Shown in pieces: positions 52,651-63,639 of a DNA stretch of 64,000 bases. Within the stretch, counting starts at the first letter, position 1, and each line of letters begins with the position of its first letter. Origin of the DNA: Apoda limacodes (taxonomy: Eukaryota > Arthropoda > Insecta > Lepidoptera > Limacodidae); the NCBI GenBank assembly GCA_946406115.1, contig OX291545.1:23121153-23185152 (forward strand), given 5' to 3'. Under the pieces are notes generated by a model, which worked only from the letters and a program-made list of their open reading frames with translations, had not been told where the DNA came from and did not search any database. The translations under genes and the position numbers were made by a program.

Positions 52651-52904
52651 ATATAATAACATTAGTATTTCCGCCATTTCGATTGTGTTTTGGTGAGTTT
52701 ATTTATTTAGTCATCTTATATTTTTATTTATTTACTCGCAAATGTGATCGGCAGCTGTGCGTGACAGCTATTTGATATACATATGTGTGGTCAATTATAC
52801 AAGTGACCTTAATTATATTCGGTATTCTTAAATACATCAAAAGGTTTTTTTTGTTTCCTATTAAAACTAAAAATCGAATAGAATTTTGAAACAAAGCCTA
52901 CAAA

Positions 52905-53285
52905 AATAAAAAAAAAGCGGATTACACTCCGGGACTTCCGGCAGAAGTCAAACATACAACCTGGATATAACATTTTAACATGTGTAATCCGGACATTCAC
53001 CTTTTCATTAACCCAGTTTCCTTTTACTTTTTATTCGTCCTATAGAGTTTAACAGTTTTTACCCATCACAAAAAACTACACAACGCCGCTAAAGAAGTTT
53101 TCACTTCAAAATCATAATAGACGTGGCATTATGGTTTTCGTCTCACGAATTTTATGGCGTGGCATTATGGTTTCCGTCTTACGAATTTTAGATCAGACTG
53201 CGCGAGTTTATCATTTTTCACCCATACCAAAAAAAAGTGTACAACGCCGCTAAAGAAGTTTTCACTTCAAATATCACTCTAAGTA
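52905..53285 (+). repeat. GAAGTGAAAAC-ended repeat, rearranged copy
   Basis: ACTCCGGGACTTCCGGCAGA at 52926, then CACAACGCCGCTAAAGAAGT twice (53080 and 53240) with GGCATTATGGTTTTCGTC and GGCATTATGGTTTCCGTC between. Confidence 0.6.
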
Positions 53286-53289
53286 AAAG

Positions 53290-54115
53290 TAATACATGTA
53301 AGGGGCTCGAAGTGCATGTTACATAGACATAGACTCACCAAAGGTTTATAATAAAACTAGGTTAAACATTTGTATATCTGTATTATTTTGTATTTTGTAA
53401 CAGTAATATATATATATATATACATAGGTAAAAGTGACAAAAGTTACCTACATTCAAAATGTTACGGTATTTGTAAATAAAAATTACATGCAGATTATTG
53501 CAATGAGTATACGTACCTACCCATCTATTTATACTTAAATTTTAAATAAAAACATAAAATTAAAGTAAATCATTTACCTGTCCCTACCTCAGAATAAAGA
53601 AATAACACCTAGATATTCAAATGCCTCTTTTGTGTCTATTTAAGGTGCTTAAGGTTAATCTGACCCTTTTTTGTACAAAGTACGTGATATATAATATTTA
53701 TAACTACAAATATAAATTGACAACCACAACCAGAGTATTAATTAATTAATAACAGTCTTAACGAATAACTAATTATTAATTCATTCATTATTAGAATTTA
53801 AACGAATACTCTGGTTATATTTTAGTTTAATACCATTAAATAAACATAGAGAGCATTTGTTTTTTGCGACTATGGTAAATAGTGATAAGTATATAATAAT
53901 AACGCATAAGATATTTAGTTTATGGGAAATTCTTAAATTCTTAAATTCTTAAATTCACGTATAATTAGGAAAATACAAAAAAAAATTGTCATTGTAATCT
54001 AACTTACCAACCTAATAGTATCAAAAACCTCTCAAAACGTTTTAAAACTAATGGCTTCCCGAGTATTTACAAGTTTCTTTACCAAATCACAAAAGTTTTA
54101 TCTAATTTAAAGTGT
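53290..54115. other. intergenic, 3' flank of gene 2
   Basis: AT-rich with a (TA)n at 53407-53422 and three TTAAATTC units near 53932-53955. No clear polyadenylation signal for gene 2 was found. Confidence 0.45.
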
Positions 54116-54273
54116 TTACAGTCTTATTTGTCCTGATATGATGTCCTTGTACTCTTCCGGCCCTAAAGGTAGATATTTTCCTAATTTTACATCTAAATAA
54201 AATAATTTGTCGCTAATAGTCGCCGGATTAAATCCTTCCTTTTGCATTCTCACTTTTTGGATCTTGTAAGTAC
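54116..54273 (-). CDS. FATP: FATP gene 2 last exon
   Basis: Acceptor TATTCCAG on the - strand. Encodes [39 protein letters not shown] and QIRL with TAA. Confidence 0.93.
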
Positions 54274-57200
54274 CTGGAATAAGATACACAAAATGTTTTA
54301 TATCGGCTTGTAGATAGGGCATGCAAGCTCAGCAAATGCCCAGAGCGGCAAAATGAGAGGTAGCAAAATTAAGGGGGGATTAAAGAAGTTATTAGGTTTA
54401 CTTATGAATGGTACAGGTTAAACCAGAAGAACGCAAGTCCGCCGCAGCTTATACGTATCAGGTTTTTTATTTACGCTATTATCCATCCATGCTGATGGAC
54501 GTAACGATTTAAAACATACATAAATTTACCTTAACAGATGGCGTTATTTATATCCATTATTTATGTAAAAACGAATGAGGAATGACACCTACATACAACA
54601 TGATGATAACAATTCGATATATAAGCATTGGCATTGGCATGGCATTTTAATTATACCTAATAGTTTATTACGAGTCTCATACATTCCCACTGTTGGGGCA
54701 CGGCCTACTCTCAGCGAGCGTGATTTGGGCCATATTCCTCACACACTTTTTTTTGACGTATGCAGGTTTCCTCACGAGGTTTTCCTCCACCGGGAAGCTA
54801 GTGCGGTGTGAATAACCAGTGTACTTGAGTACACTGGTTATACAGTGATGGATATTACGTACTAGCTAACGTAACAGTATTAACAACCGTTAATCTGACC
54901 ACCCTGTATTGATAAGCGTCACCCGTGATGGTACTTTTGAAAACATATATTTTTATCAGACGATAAAAAAGTTGAAAACTTACCAGTCATGTCGATAGCG
55001 TTCATAACTCTGATGAAGATCGGTCTCGCATAGGCTGGCAGGTCTTTTTTCATGTCTGCAGCTAGTTTGTCCAGATCTAAATCATTATTAATGTCGACGA
55101 TACCACACATGCCTGCTCTGCCCTCCGTGTCGGGAATCTGGAGACAAAAAAATGGTGGCAAATAATCTTACGGTCCTTCTGATGGTAAGCGGTCAAGGCA
55201 ACATATGGACGCTTGCAACACCTGGGGCATCACTAGCGCGTTGCTGACCCAAAAATTAATAACTTCTTTCTTGAAGAACCCCATACTGTAGCTTAGAGAA
55301 AACCTTGGCAGAGAGCTCATTCCACAACCTAATCGTTAACGGGAGGAAGTTTGTGTTACTAAATAAATAAATATATCTTATACATCACACGGAGCTCCAT
55401 CTTGTCTTCTTAAGCAAGGCTTTACTATGAGAACCAGAGAATGAGATTTCTACCGTTTTATTTAGAAACTACAGTATAGGAGAAGGTAAGGGGAGCTTGA
55501 GAACAGTCTCGAATAAGCTAGTCTCTGAAATTCGGGAGAAAAATGTATGCAAGTACTTTTACGGGTCTCGTTCATTAAAGTCACCCGCGAGTAATTCCCC
55601 AGGGTGTTGCAAGCGTTGCACGGCTACCGTACTTAACATCTGGCGGGTCGTAAGCTTGTTTGTCAACTTGCTGGTAAAAAAATGTATACTGTACTTTGTC
55701 GTAAATCATGAATCATTTTGATTTACCTGTACTCCATACACGGCAGCATCTCTCTGGTCGGCAAGCTTGGATATGGCTGCCTCTACTTCAGTAGTGCTGA
55801 CGTTTTCCCCACGCCATCTAAACGTGTCTCCCGTCCTGTCCATGAACGTCAAATATCCCAGTTCGTCCGCCACGAGGATGTCACCTGTTAATACCGTAAA
55901 TGTTTTGTATTTCTAACAACAAGAAAATGTATACTGGGATCTATAAAATTTTCTATTTGTCAACATATTTTAAATGAAAGGTTAATTTAAACAAGCAAAT
56001 CTTGTATGTGAAAGTAAGTCTATCTGGATGGATGATTGTTACTCAATCACGCTTCACCCACTGGACGGATCGGAATAAAGCATATATTTAGGACCTGGAA
56101 TAGCAGGAACTTTTTGTTTATCCCTAAAAATTCAGAAGTTCCTGCGGGAATAACTATAACAGAGTTAAACGACCTATTGCTGCACCTAAAGCATGCTATA
56201 GCAATTCATTGGTATAACTAATTGATTAATTAATTAGAGTTAATTTAGATGTTCCACGCTGATAACCGAATTCAGGGCGGGCGGAGCCTCTGGCAAAGTC
56301 TAGTATATAATATAGAAGTCAGAAAACCACAAGACAAATTTACGGGACCGTGTTCTAATCGGTTAGAGTTCAGCAAAACCTTTACTGATATTAGTGTAAT
56401 GAAAATCTGGAACGCATTGATACATTTTCCTACTGCCACATAAGTCGTATTCAAAAAGCATAACAACACAAAATTCTTCTTAGTACTTCGGTACGTGAAA
56501 AAACTTAATCATCTAAATATTATTTTAAGATTTTTTGTCTGTTTGGTCCTTTTTACACCCCCGACGAAAACATAGGTGTGCTTAAAGCTAAACGTGTGTT
56601 TCTGTCTAAGGCATCGTAGCACCCAAACGGATGAACTGATTTTGATTTGGTTTTGTTTTTCGTTTGCCAGGTGACTTGAGTCCTGAGATAATTTAGCTAA
56701 GATTGAAGAAAATCTGTTCAGCCGTTTAAAGATCATCAGCTATTTTCTATAGTTCACATGTACGATCAATTCAAAGTTTGGTATCCTGTTAATTCAATTA
56801 TTGCAAGAACATAGTAACTTTGCCCTGATGCTGCGGCATCACCTAGAATCCACAGGACAGACAACTCCTCTGTTACTTAAAGCAGTTGTATCATGTCGGG
56901 AGTCATTGAAATAGGTCAAAAACGATGGTGATCAGGGACTGATGATGTAAGACAAATGGGAGAGGGATTCTACGCTACTTTTACTCGATTAATCGCTATG
57001 AAGGTTTTTTCGGGGTTTTCAAATATTCGATATAGATTTTCCAATCTTTTTACCTGAAATGAAAGCAGAGTCTCCGTGCGCAAACACATCTCTGACAATT
57101 TTCTTTTCGGACGCATCTTTATCTGCATACCCGAGGTAAGCTCTCGACGGGTTGTTGGGTCTTATTTTACCGATGAACACGCCAGGCTCGTTTACTTTAA

Positions 57201-60200
57201 CCAACTGCAACAAATTATGCAAATGAAATACCTATATAATAATAAGAATTTGTGACCCAGTTACATTTGACTATCCGAAACAATATGCCAACCAACTTAA
57301 TCCTTACTCACTTCTTATAGTTCCTCAGGAACTGGCAATGGAGGTATATTATTCTATCCCTGGTCTTTAACTTTACCACTTATTACTTTAAAGCTAGTAA
57401 TTTAAGACGTTTAGGACATATGTAAAGTTACCTTAGTCCCGATACACTGTTATCTGTAGCACTGTAGCGGCGATGGGCTTACCACTTGTCACGAAGGACT
57501 GAAGTGGTTAGTATAAAAGTAACAGAGGCTATTCACCACATTATGATGTGGGTGTGTATCAAGCTTCTGGGCATAACAAATCCATACTAATATTATAAAT
57601 GCGAAAGTAACTCTGTCTGTCTGTCTGTTACCTCTTCACACTTAAACCACTGTACGGATTAAGATGAAATTTGGCAAGAAAATAGTTTTGAGTCGGGGAA
57701 GGATATAGATGCTTGAAAACGTCAAGAATAAGTGGTTTGTTTTCATAATTGAGGAGTTGCCGTTGAAATCCTTCACCGATAATCGAATTTAGCGCCGGTG
57801 AAACCGCGGGCAAAAGCTAGTAAATAGTAAATAAAATTTAGTCAATCCGCACTAGGTCAGCCCAGTAGACTACATGACATAACCTAAGCCTTCTTCAAAA
57901 AGAAGACTGGCCGTGTATATAGATAGAAAGTATATAACGTTTTTTTTTTATATGCAAGGTTTTTTTTTTATAAGGTGGCAAACAAACACACGGTCCGCCT
58001 GATGGTAAGCGGTCACCGTGGCCTATAGACGTTTGCAACACCAGGGGTATCACTCGCGCGTTGCCGACCCTCCAAAATTCCAATAACTTCTTTTTTGAAG
58101 AACCCCATACTGTAGTCCTTAGAGAAAACCTTGGCAGGGAGCTCATTTCAAAGGCCAATTAACTCAATCGTTCGCGGGAGGAAGTTTCTCTGAAACCGCA
58201 CTGTTCGCGACCATTTTGGTTCCAAAGTGTGAGAATGAATTCCCTGTCGATGGCGAGCGGTGCGATGGTAGAAAGTAGCCGTGGGCATCATTTCGAATAA
58301 TTCCTCAGAACATCCTATTGTACAAGCGGTAGAACACACACAGGGAGGCAAAGTCTTTCCTCAGACTTAAAGGCTTCGATACCGCAAGTGAGTTTGGGAT
58401 CGTCGACAATTCTCACAGCCCGTCGTTGAACCGAGTCAAAAGGGCCAAGAAATGGCAGCAGTACTCCATATGAGGCCGAACTTGTGATTTGTAAAGCAGC
58501 AACCTCTGCCCCGACGTAAAGTACTGCCTCGCTCTGTTGAGTACACCTAGTTTTTATGACGCCAGCTTCACCTTGTCTTGCAAATGATCTCGGAACTGAA
58601 CATCGCTGAAGATGTCGACACCAAGAATCCCAATGCTCTTGGAGATGGAGAGGGAAGTGTTTTGGAATTTTAGGACCACATTGAATGGGGTTTTCTTAGC
58701 GGTGAACGCGCAGACTTGTGTTTTTGTAGGGATGAATCGGACCAAGTTTATCCGTCCCCAGTCAGAGTGGGACAGTGTGGTCTCGATTTGAGACGCAAGT
58801 TCTCCGCGATTTTCATCCAGATCGGAACGAGGGATGTTTGTACGACCCGTGTAATAAGCGTCTCCAGTACTGTCATCCGCATAGCAATGCATGTTGTTGA
58901 TGTCCAACATACGTACAGAGCCAGCACAGAGCCTTGCGGGACACCAGCATTAATGTCCATGCTACCAGAGCAACTACCGTCCACTACGGTTTGTATGCGT
59001 CTGCCGGACATAAAGCTAGCCACCCATTTGCAGAAAACCTTGGGCACTCCGTAAGATGGCAACTTCAATATAAGACCCCGGTGCCAGACCCGATCGAACG
59101 CCTTCGCTATGTCCAGGCTACATGCCAATGCCTCCCCCTGACTCTCAATGGCTAGTGACCATTTGTGTGTAAGATACACTATGAGGTCACCAGTCGAGCG
59201 ACCTTGGCGAAAGCCATATTGACGGGCACTGACCAGGTCGTGTTCTTCTAGGTATCTTAGAAGCAGTGTATTGATCACACGCTCCATCACCTTGAAATAG
59301 AATAATCCACAACAATGTTGTCGAATCCAGTTTTTGATTATTTACCTGACACAGACCCCGTTTGTCTCTTACAGGTTCACCTTGTTCATCAACTTTGATA
59401 ATAGCGATGGGATATATAGCTGGTATTATCCTTGATATAAAACCAATTGCACCAGTCTTGTTGTTTACATTCACTGAAAAAAGAAAAAATAAGGAAATTA
59501 TTATATTGATTATTCAGCTTTTGTACCTACTTAAAACCTTTATTACAACCGGCTTTAACATTAATACCCCGAACTATATTTAATTTAGTCGATAGGATAT
59601 TAGAGAGGGGCCCATTTTATTATATATATGGAAATATGGAATATAATCCATAGATAGCTTATAATTAGCTTTCTTTTTAATTAGTTAGCTTTCTAACAGT
59701 ATCAAATTTTTTTGGAATATGATCAGTTATATATTAACAATCTCTCTCTGTATCTCTTAAATGAAGGGATATGTGCAACTTCTAAATGTCCGATAGATTC
59801 AAAATTTGGTATCCTAGTACTTCAATGATATACCTGGGAACAGCAGGATACATAACTCTTTACCAACATGCAGCAGAGGTATCACGTTAGGGCTCATCGG
59901 AATGGTCTTAATAAATAGGTTATAGTCAGATCAGGGTCTGTTTATTGAGCAAGAAAGAGAAATAAGCATAAATTGGTCAGGAATTCTAAGCTACTTTTGA
60001 TTTGTTCAGTCCATTTGAAAATTTTTAGGTCGGGGGTTTTAAAATTTTACTTGTTTAATTATTATATTACCTATATTGGCATTTCCTTCAGTAGCGCCAT
60101 AAAATTCGGCCACTCTCTTTATGTTAAATCTTGTCACGAAGTCTTTCCAAATCTGAAATTATGAAAAAAAGGCCAATTAACACTTTAAAACATTGTGTAT

Positions 60201-60649
60201 CGTACCTACTTTAAATTTATTATTTTATATTGCACTATGCTTCCTAAGGAAAATTATAATCAATGGCTTTCACAGGTCCATATTTCTGTAGAAGTACATG
60301 TTAAAAATTTGTTTTGTACAATGCAAAAATTAAAAATGTCCGTTCACGCGGCTAGTTAGCACAGGCCTTGAAACGTTCCTCTTAAAACCGCACTGTGTGT
60401 GACCATCTACTAGTAGGTTCGTTCTAAGGCGTGGGGATGAGCTCCCGGCCGATAGCGAGCATTTATAACTAGCTATATATGCAAACGATGAATTTAGTTT
60501 TAGTGAGTTAGATTGTTAAGTTTGTTGTGATTTCTTACAGCGGGTCTCATTCCATTGCCGTAGACCGTGCGGACTTTGTGTTGCTTGTCGGTGGGTGAAG
60601 GTTTCGTGGTCAGGATGTAGCGACACATCTCGCCGATGTAGTGAGCGGC
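54116..60649 (-). CDS. FATP: FATP gene 2 (paralogue), last seven exons; 5' part beyond the window
   Basis: Exons in coding order: 60649-60539, 60152-60071, 59473-59346, 57204-57054, 55884-55727, 55137-54984, 54273-54116. Lengths 111, 82, 128, 151, 158, 154, 158 nt against 111, 82, (69 left), 148, 158, 154, 161 in gene 1; phases agree throughout. Motifs: [57 protein letters not shown]. All exons seen are open, so this copy looks functional in its visible part. It is convergent with gene 1 with 4.3 kb between stop codons. The P-loop exon is not in the window. Same expected role as gene 1: membrane-linked fatty acid uptake and acyl-CoA synthesis. Confidence 0.9.
54660..54815 (+). repeat. CACGGCCTACTCTC...GTTTCCTCACGAGG repeat
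   Basis: TTGGGGCACGGCCTACTCTC, ATTTGGGCCATATTCC and GCAGGTTTCCTCACGAGG are familiar from a short lepidopteran element; truncated here, within a gene 2 intron. Confidence 0.5.
54984..55137 (-). CDS. FATP: FATP gene 2 penultimate exon
   Basis: Acceptor TTGTCTCCAG, donor GTAAGT. Encodes [38 protein letters not shown] and MNAIDMTG. Confidence 0.94.
55150..55370 (-). repeat. 3'-end copy of the CR1/Jockey-type LINE
   Basis: CTTCTGATGGTAAGCGGTCA, CGCGTTGCTGACCC, AAGAACCCCATACTGTAG and CAGAGAGCTCATTCCACAAC match 57970-58180. Strongly 5'-truncated. Confidence 0.7.
55727..55884 (-). CDS. FATP: FATP gene 2 signature exon
   Basis: Acceptor GTATTAACAG, donor GTAAAT. Encodes [40 protein letters not shown] and [19 protein letters not shown] differs from YLYFRDR in gene 1. 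Confidence 0.94.
55985..56305 (+). repeat. short interspersed repeat, family of 50585
   Basis: GTATGTGAAAGTAAGTCTAT, TTACTCAATCACGCTTCAC, CCTGCGGGAATAACTATAAC, AACCGAATTCAGGGCGGGCG. Confidence 0.6.
56310..57050. other. gene 2 intron, nothing recognised
   Basis: A 75-codon - strand frame at 56736-56509 has no known motif. No repeat shared within the window. Confidence 0.45.
57054..57204 (-). CDS. FATP: FATP gene 2 exon (homologue of gene 1 exon 9)
   Basis: Acceptor TTTGTTGCAG, donor GTAAAA. Encodes [34 protein letters not shown] and [10 protein letters not shown]. Confidence 0.93.
57575..57825 (-). repeat. CTAGCTTTTGCCCGCGG repeat copy
   Basis: CATACTAATATTATAAATGC, (TGTC)n at about 57608-57627, GGGCAAAAGCTAGTA at the right end. 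Confidence 0.65.
57945..59300 (-). pseudogene. CR1/Jockey-type LINE ORF2 fragment inside a gene 2 intron
   Basis: Read downward. 59290-58920: RT with [51 protein letters not shown]. 58910-58554: [10 protein letters not shown] (catalytic YADD), [26 protein letters not shown]. 58351-57960: [45 protein letters not shown] and a stop. A-rich tails follow at about 57972-57943. The front half (endonuclease) is missing. At least three frame breaks. Lies between the exon at 59346 and the exon at 57204, same strand as gene 2. Confidence 0.85.
59346..59473 (-). CDS. FATP: FATP gene 2 exon (intact homologue of gene 1 exon 8)
   Basis: Acceptor TTTTTTCAG, donor GTAAAT. Encodes [19 protein letters not shown], then [20 protein letters not shown] and LCQ. 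The first 59 nt here are what gene 1 lacks. Confidence 0.94.
59585..60065. other. gene 2 intron, nothing recognised
   Basis: No coding motif or repeat shared in the window. Confidence 0.45.
60071..60152 (-). CDS. FATP: FATP gene 2 exon (homologue of exon 7)
   Basis: Acceptor ATAATTTCAG, donor GTAATA. Encodes [19 protein letters not shown] and ATEGNANI. Confidence 0.94.
60370..60475 (-). repeat. small CR1/Jockey-type LINE fragment
   Basis: GTTCCTCTTAAAACCGCACTG and GGGGATGAGCTCCCGGCCGA correspond to 58185-58260. Confidence 0.5.
60539..60649 (-). CDS. FATP: FATP gene 2 exon (homologue of exon 6), first one in the window
   Basis: Acceptor TTTTTTCCAG, donor GTAAGA. Encodes [19 protein letters not shown] and [14 protein letters not shown]. 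No exon 1-5 homologue appears between 60650 and 64000. Confidence 0.93.
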
Positions 60650-60997
60650 CTGGAAAAAAAAATGTAAAATGCAATAACATGAAAATTTATAGATATGGCA
60701 AAGTCTTTCAACAGTGTGTGCTACCAGTGATAACTTATGGTTCCCTCTGAGACCTCATCCACAACTCTTGGTCTCATACATAAACATAAAGTCGCTCAGC
60801 CTATGCAGATAACTATGCTAGGAGTTTATTTAGCTGTAATGAGAAAACACGTTTAGGATGTGATACAACTATGGTAGTTCGCATGAATCGATAGAAAGAT
60901 GCCTTAATTATAGGCTGCGTCATACGGACAGACTGACTGGGCCATAATTTAAATACGGAACCCTAAAATGACCACTGAGTAAACAAACAATATAGTC

Positions 60998-61429
60998 CAA
61001 GATCCTAGAGCGATCGGACATAACTTATTTTTACATAGATGAAACCTTAGGTTCTCAGTAGCGTCTCATGTTCTTTAAACACCTGCGGTCTTGTTGGAGC
61101 TTGCCTTGTGACACCCGGACAGGTACCAGGTAAGAAAGGTAACTAAAAATAAGAGTTACTTAACTTAAATTTATATGACTGATTTTTATATGTTTTGTAG
61201 AATATAATTCTAAAATAGTATTTATAAGCGTCAGACACTTTCCATGGGCCAAAACTTTTGTCAGACGCTTTAAAGCTCCACAAAAAATAATTGAACTTTA
61301 CTTATTTTTACATGGCTGATTTTTTAATAAGTTATTAAGGTAACTATTACAAAGTTATATTTCATTAGTCATACAAATTGTAGTGACCAAACATCCCCTA
61401 AACACAAAAATTATTCAGCCGAGAGAATC
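60998..61429 (+). repeat. left terminal inverted repeat
   Basis: 432 bp; contains ACCTGCGGTCTTGTTGGAGC, CCCGGACAGGTACCAGGTAA and GTCAGACGCTTTAAAGCTCC, all present inverted at 63330-63560. Confidence 0.8.
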
Positions 61430-61844
61430 AGCGCAAGAGCACTAAGAGAGGCTAAGAGTAAAATATTTAAATATTTTTAAAGTACTTACTGCTTTCAATA
61501 CAACATTTTTGCATCTCTATTTAAATAAGACGAACTTCAACATTAAAGTAATCATTTATTAACATGTAAGTAAATTAATTTATTGCATATATTCGGGAAA
61601 ATAAATTTATTCGGCCCAATTTTGGTTTATGAAGCTCTATTTTCATTTTTTTTATAAAAAGCTTTCATTTTGAACAAATAAAATAAAAATCATTTTATAA
61701 AAAAAAATAGGTTTTTTAGGTTGTTTATGGTAGCAATGTAATTAGCTCGGAAGAATTGTTGAAATAACTCAGATTTGCATGCTGGTAAACTACTAGAACC
61801 AATTTTTTTTTAATTTTTTTTGGATTTGATTATTTAAAATCGGC

Positions 61845-62065
61845 CAAGTGCGAGTCGGACTCGCGCACGAAGGTTTCCGTACCATTATCTATATAAACGG
61901 CAAATAAATCACGTTTGTTGTATCGGAGCTTCCTTTAATATTTATTTTATTCTTTTGTGAAAATTTCAACTGTTTTACTATCACGGTTCAGGAGATACAG
62001 CCTGGACAGCGAAGTTTTAGTAATAGAGTTCCGCTAATTACCCTTTGGGTACAGAACCCTAAAAA
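61845..62065 (+). repeat. GGGTTCCG / GTGCGAGTCGGACTCGCGCAC repeat
   Basis: AAAATCGGCCAAGTGCGAGT, GGACTCGCGCACGAAGG to GGGTACAGAACCCTAAAAA. Nested in the TIR element. Confidence 0.7.
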
Positions 62066-62389
62066 CATTCTTCCATTTTCTTTTGCCTTATAACAGATCA
62101 AAATATGTAATAAGAGGTTTCCGGCCCTTTTAATACTTTCACCTAATAAATTTCACTCAACATTAGGTATATGTATACATACTGTTCCTTTTTACCACAT
62201 CAATTTCATTTCGCCCCGTTACCGTATCAAACTTTTTCTTATTGTCATTTAGAGACAGCTCCTTTGCCCTTCCATACAATTAATTTTACGTTCTCGCTTC
62301 ATTTTCCATACCCACATTTCTTTGCCTACCAATGGAATCAACATAGCTCAATAAACCGCCAAACGCTACTTTTATAGGTATAATGTAAA

Positions 62390-62672
62390 AATTGGCCAAA
62401 TGCGAGTCGGGCTCGCGCACGAAGTGCTCCGTTACAGTATCTACAAAAACGAGCAAAAAAATCGCGTATGTTGTATGGGAGCCCCCTTAAATATATTTTT
62501 TTCTGTTTTTTTTTTGTTGTTATAGTGGCAACAGAAATACATCTTCTGTGAAAATTTTAACTGTCTAACTATAACGGTTCATGAGATGCCTGGTGACAGA
62601 CGGACGGACTGGCGGACAGCGAAGCCTTAGTAATAGGGTTCCTAATTACCTTTCGGGTACGGAACCCTAAAA
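62390..62672 (+). repeat. GGGTTCCG / GTGCGAGTCGGGCTCGCGCAC repeat, second nested copy
   Basis: AAAATTGGCCAAATGCGAGT, GACAGACGGACGGACTGGCG, GGGTACGGAACCCTAAAAA. Confidence 0.72.
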
Positions 62673-63075
62673 ATTTTTGTATTTTACTGTAAATATCTTC
62701 TTGTATATGCTCATCGGTAAACGACTCAGGATCTCCAAATTGCATAAAAGCTTACTAATATTCATGTTTCTTCATTAATATATTAAATGGTCTTTGTTTA
62801 CCTTTCTTAAAAAGGCGGGATTAAAGTCACATCCATTCAATGCATGAAATCCTGGCATGAAACTTCTGCACAAAGATGGTCCCAAGTGCTCATAAACTTT
62901 TGTTAAATTAATGTAACTTTGGTTATTTCCGGTGCCTGCGTATAACCATACATTCGAATCATCATTTTTCAAATTATGCATTTGTTCTATTATAATTCTC
63001 GCAATATCAGTTTCAGAACATCTGATAACAAAATTTGCTTGAGCGTCTATATTTTCTTTCTCGAAGGCCTAACAA
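62672..63075 (-). pseudogene. fragment of the unnamed PIN/FEN-like family inside the TIR element
   Basis: Read downward from 63070: ENIDAQANFVIRCSETDIAR, IIIEQMHNLKNDDSNVWLYA, GTGNNQSYINLTKVYEHLGP, FMPGFHALNGCDFNPAFLRK; after a frameshift at the RKGK site, KQRPFNILMKKHEY and FMQFGDPESFTDEHIQEDIY. SETD and GCDF align with SDTD and GCDY of 45060-46185. Both ends of the protein are absent. Confidence 0.72.
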
Positions 63076-63165
63076 AGGGTCTCAAGGGTCCCACAGGAAA
63101 AGGAAGACGTCTTATAATTAGCCACATTGGAAGCGAGGAAGGCATTTTAGATGGGCTTTTTCTTT

Positions 63166-63638
63166 GATACTCTCGGCTGAATAATTTTTGTGTTTGGGGC
63201 ATGTTTGGTCACTACAATTTGTCTGACTAATGAAATATGTTTGGTCACTACAATTTGTCTGACTAATGAAATATAACTTTGTAATAGTTACCTTAATAAC
63301 TTATAAAAAAATCAGTCATGTAAAAATAAGTAAAGTTCAATTATTTTTTGTGGAGCTTTAAAGCGTCTGACAAAAGTTTTGGCCCATGGAAAGTGTCTGA
63401 CATTTATAAATACTATTTTAGAATAATATTCTACAAAACATATATAAAAATCAGTCATATAAATTTAAGTTTAGTAACTCTTATTTTTAGTTACCTTTCT
63501 TACCTGGTACCTGTCCGGGTGTCACAAGGCAAGCTCCAATAAGACCGCAGGTGTTTAAAGAACATGAGACGCTACTGAGAACCTAAGGTTTCAATATATG
63601 TTAAAATATAAGTTATGTCAGATCGCTCTGGGATCTTG
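63166..63638 (-). repeat. right terminal inverted repeat
   Basis: 473 bp, inverted relative to 60998-61429, with a 36-bp internal tandem duplicate starting ATGTTTGGTCACTAC. Confidence 0.8.
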
Positions 63639-63639
63639 T

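Larger units (their letters stand above)
60998..63638. mobile_element. 2.6-kb DNA element with long terminal inverted repeats
   Basis: Left arm 60998-61429 and right arm 63166-63638 are inverted copies (ends CAAGATCCTAGAGCG against CAAGATCCCAGAGCG; inner ends TCAGCCGAGAGAATC against TCAGCCGAGAGTATC). The right arm is longer because of a 36-bp tandem duplicate (63201-63236 and 63237-63272). The interior carries two GGGTTCCG repeats and, on the - strand, a fragment of the PIN/FEN-like family. No transposase was recognised and no target duplication is clear. It lies in the intron upstream of the 60649 exon of gene 2. Confidence 0.75.
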
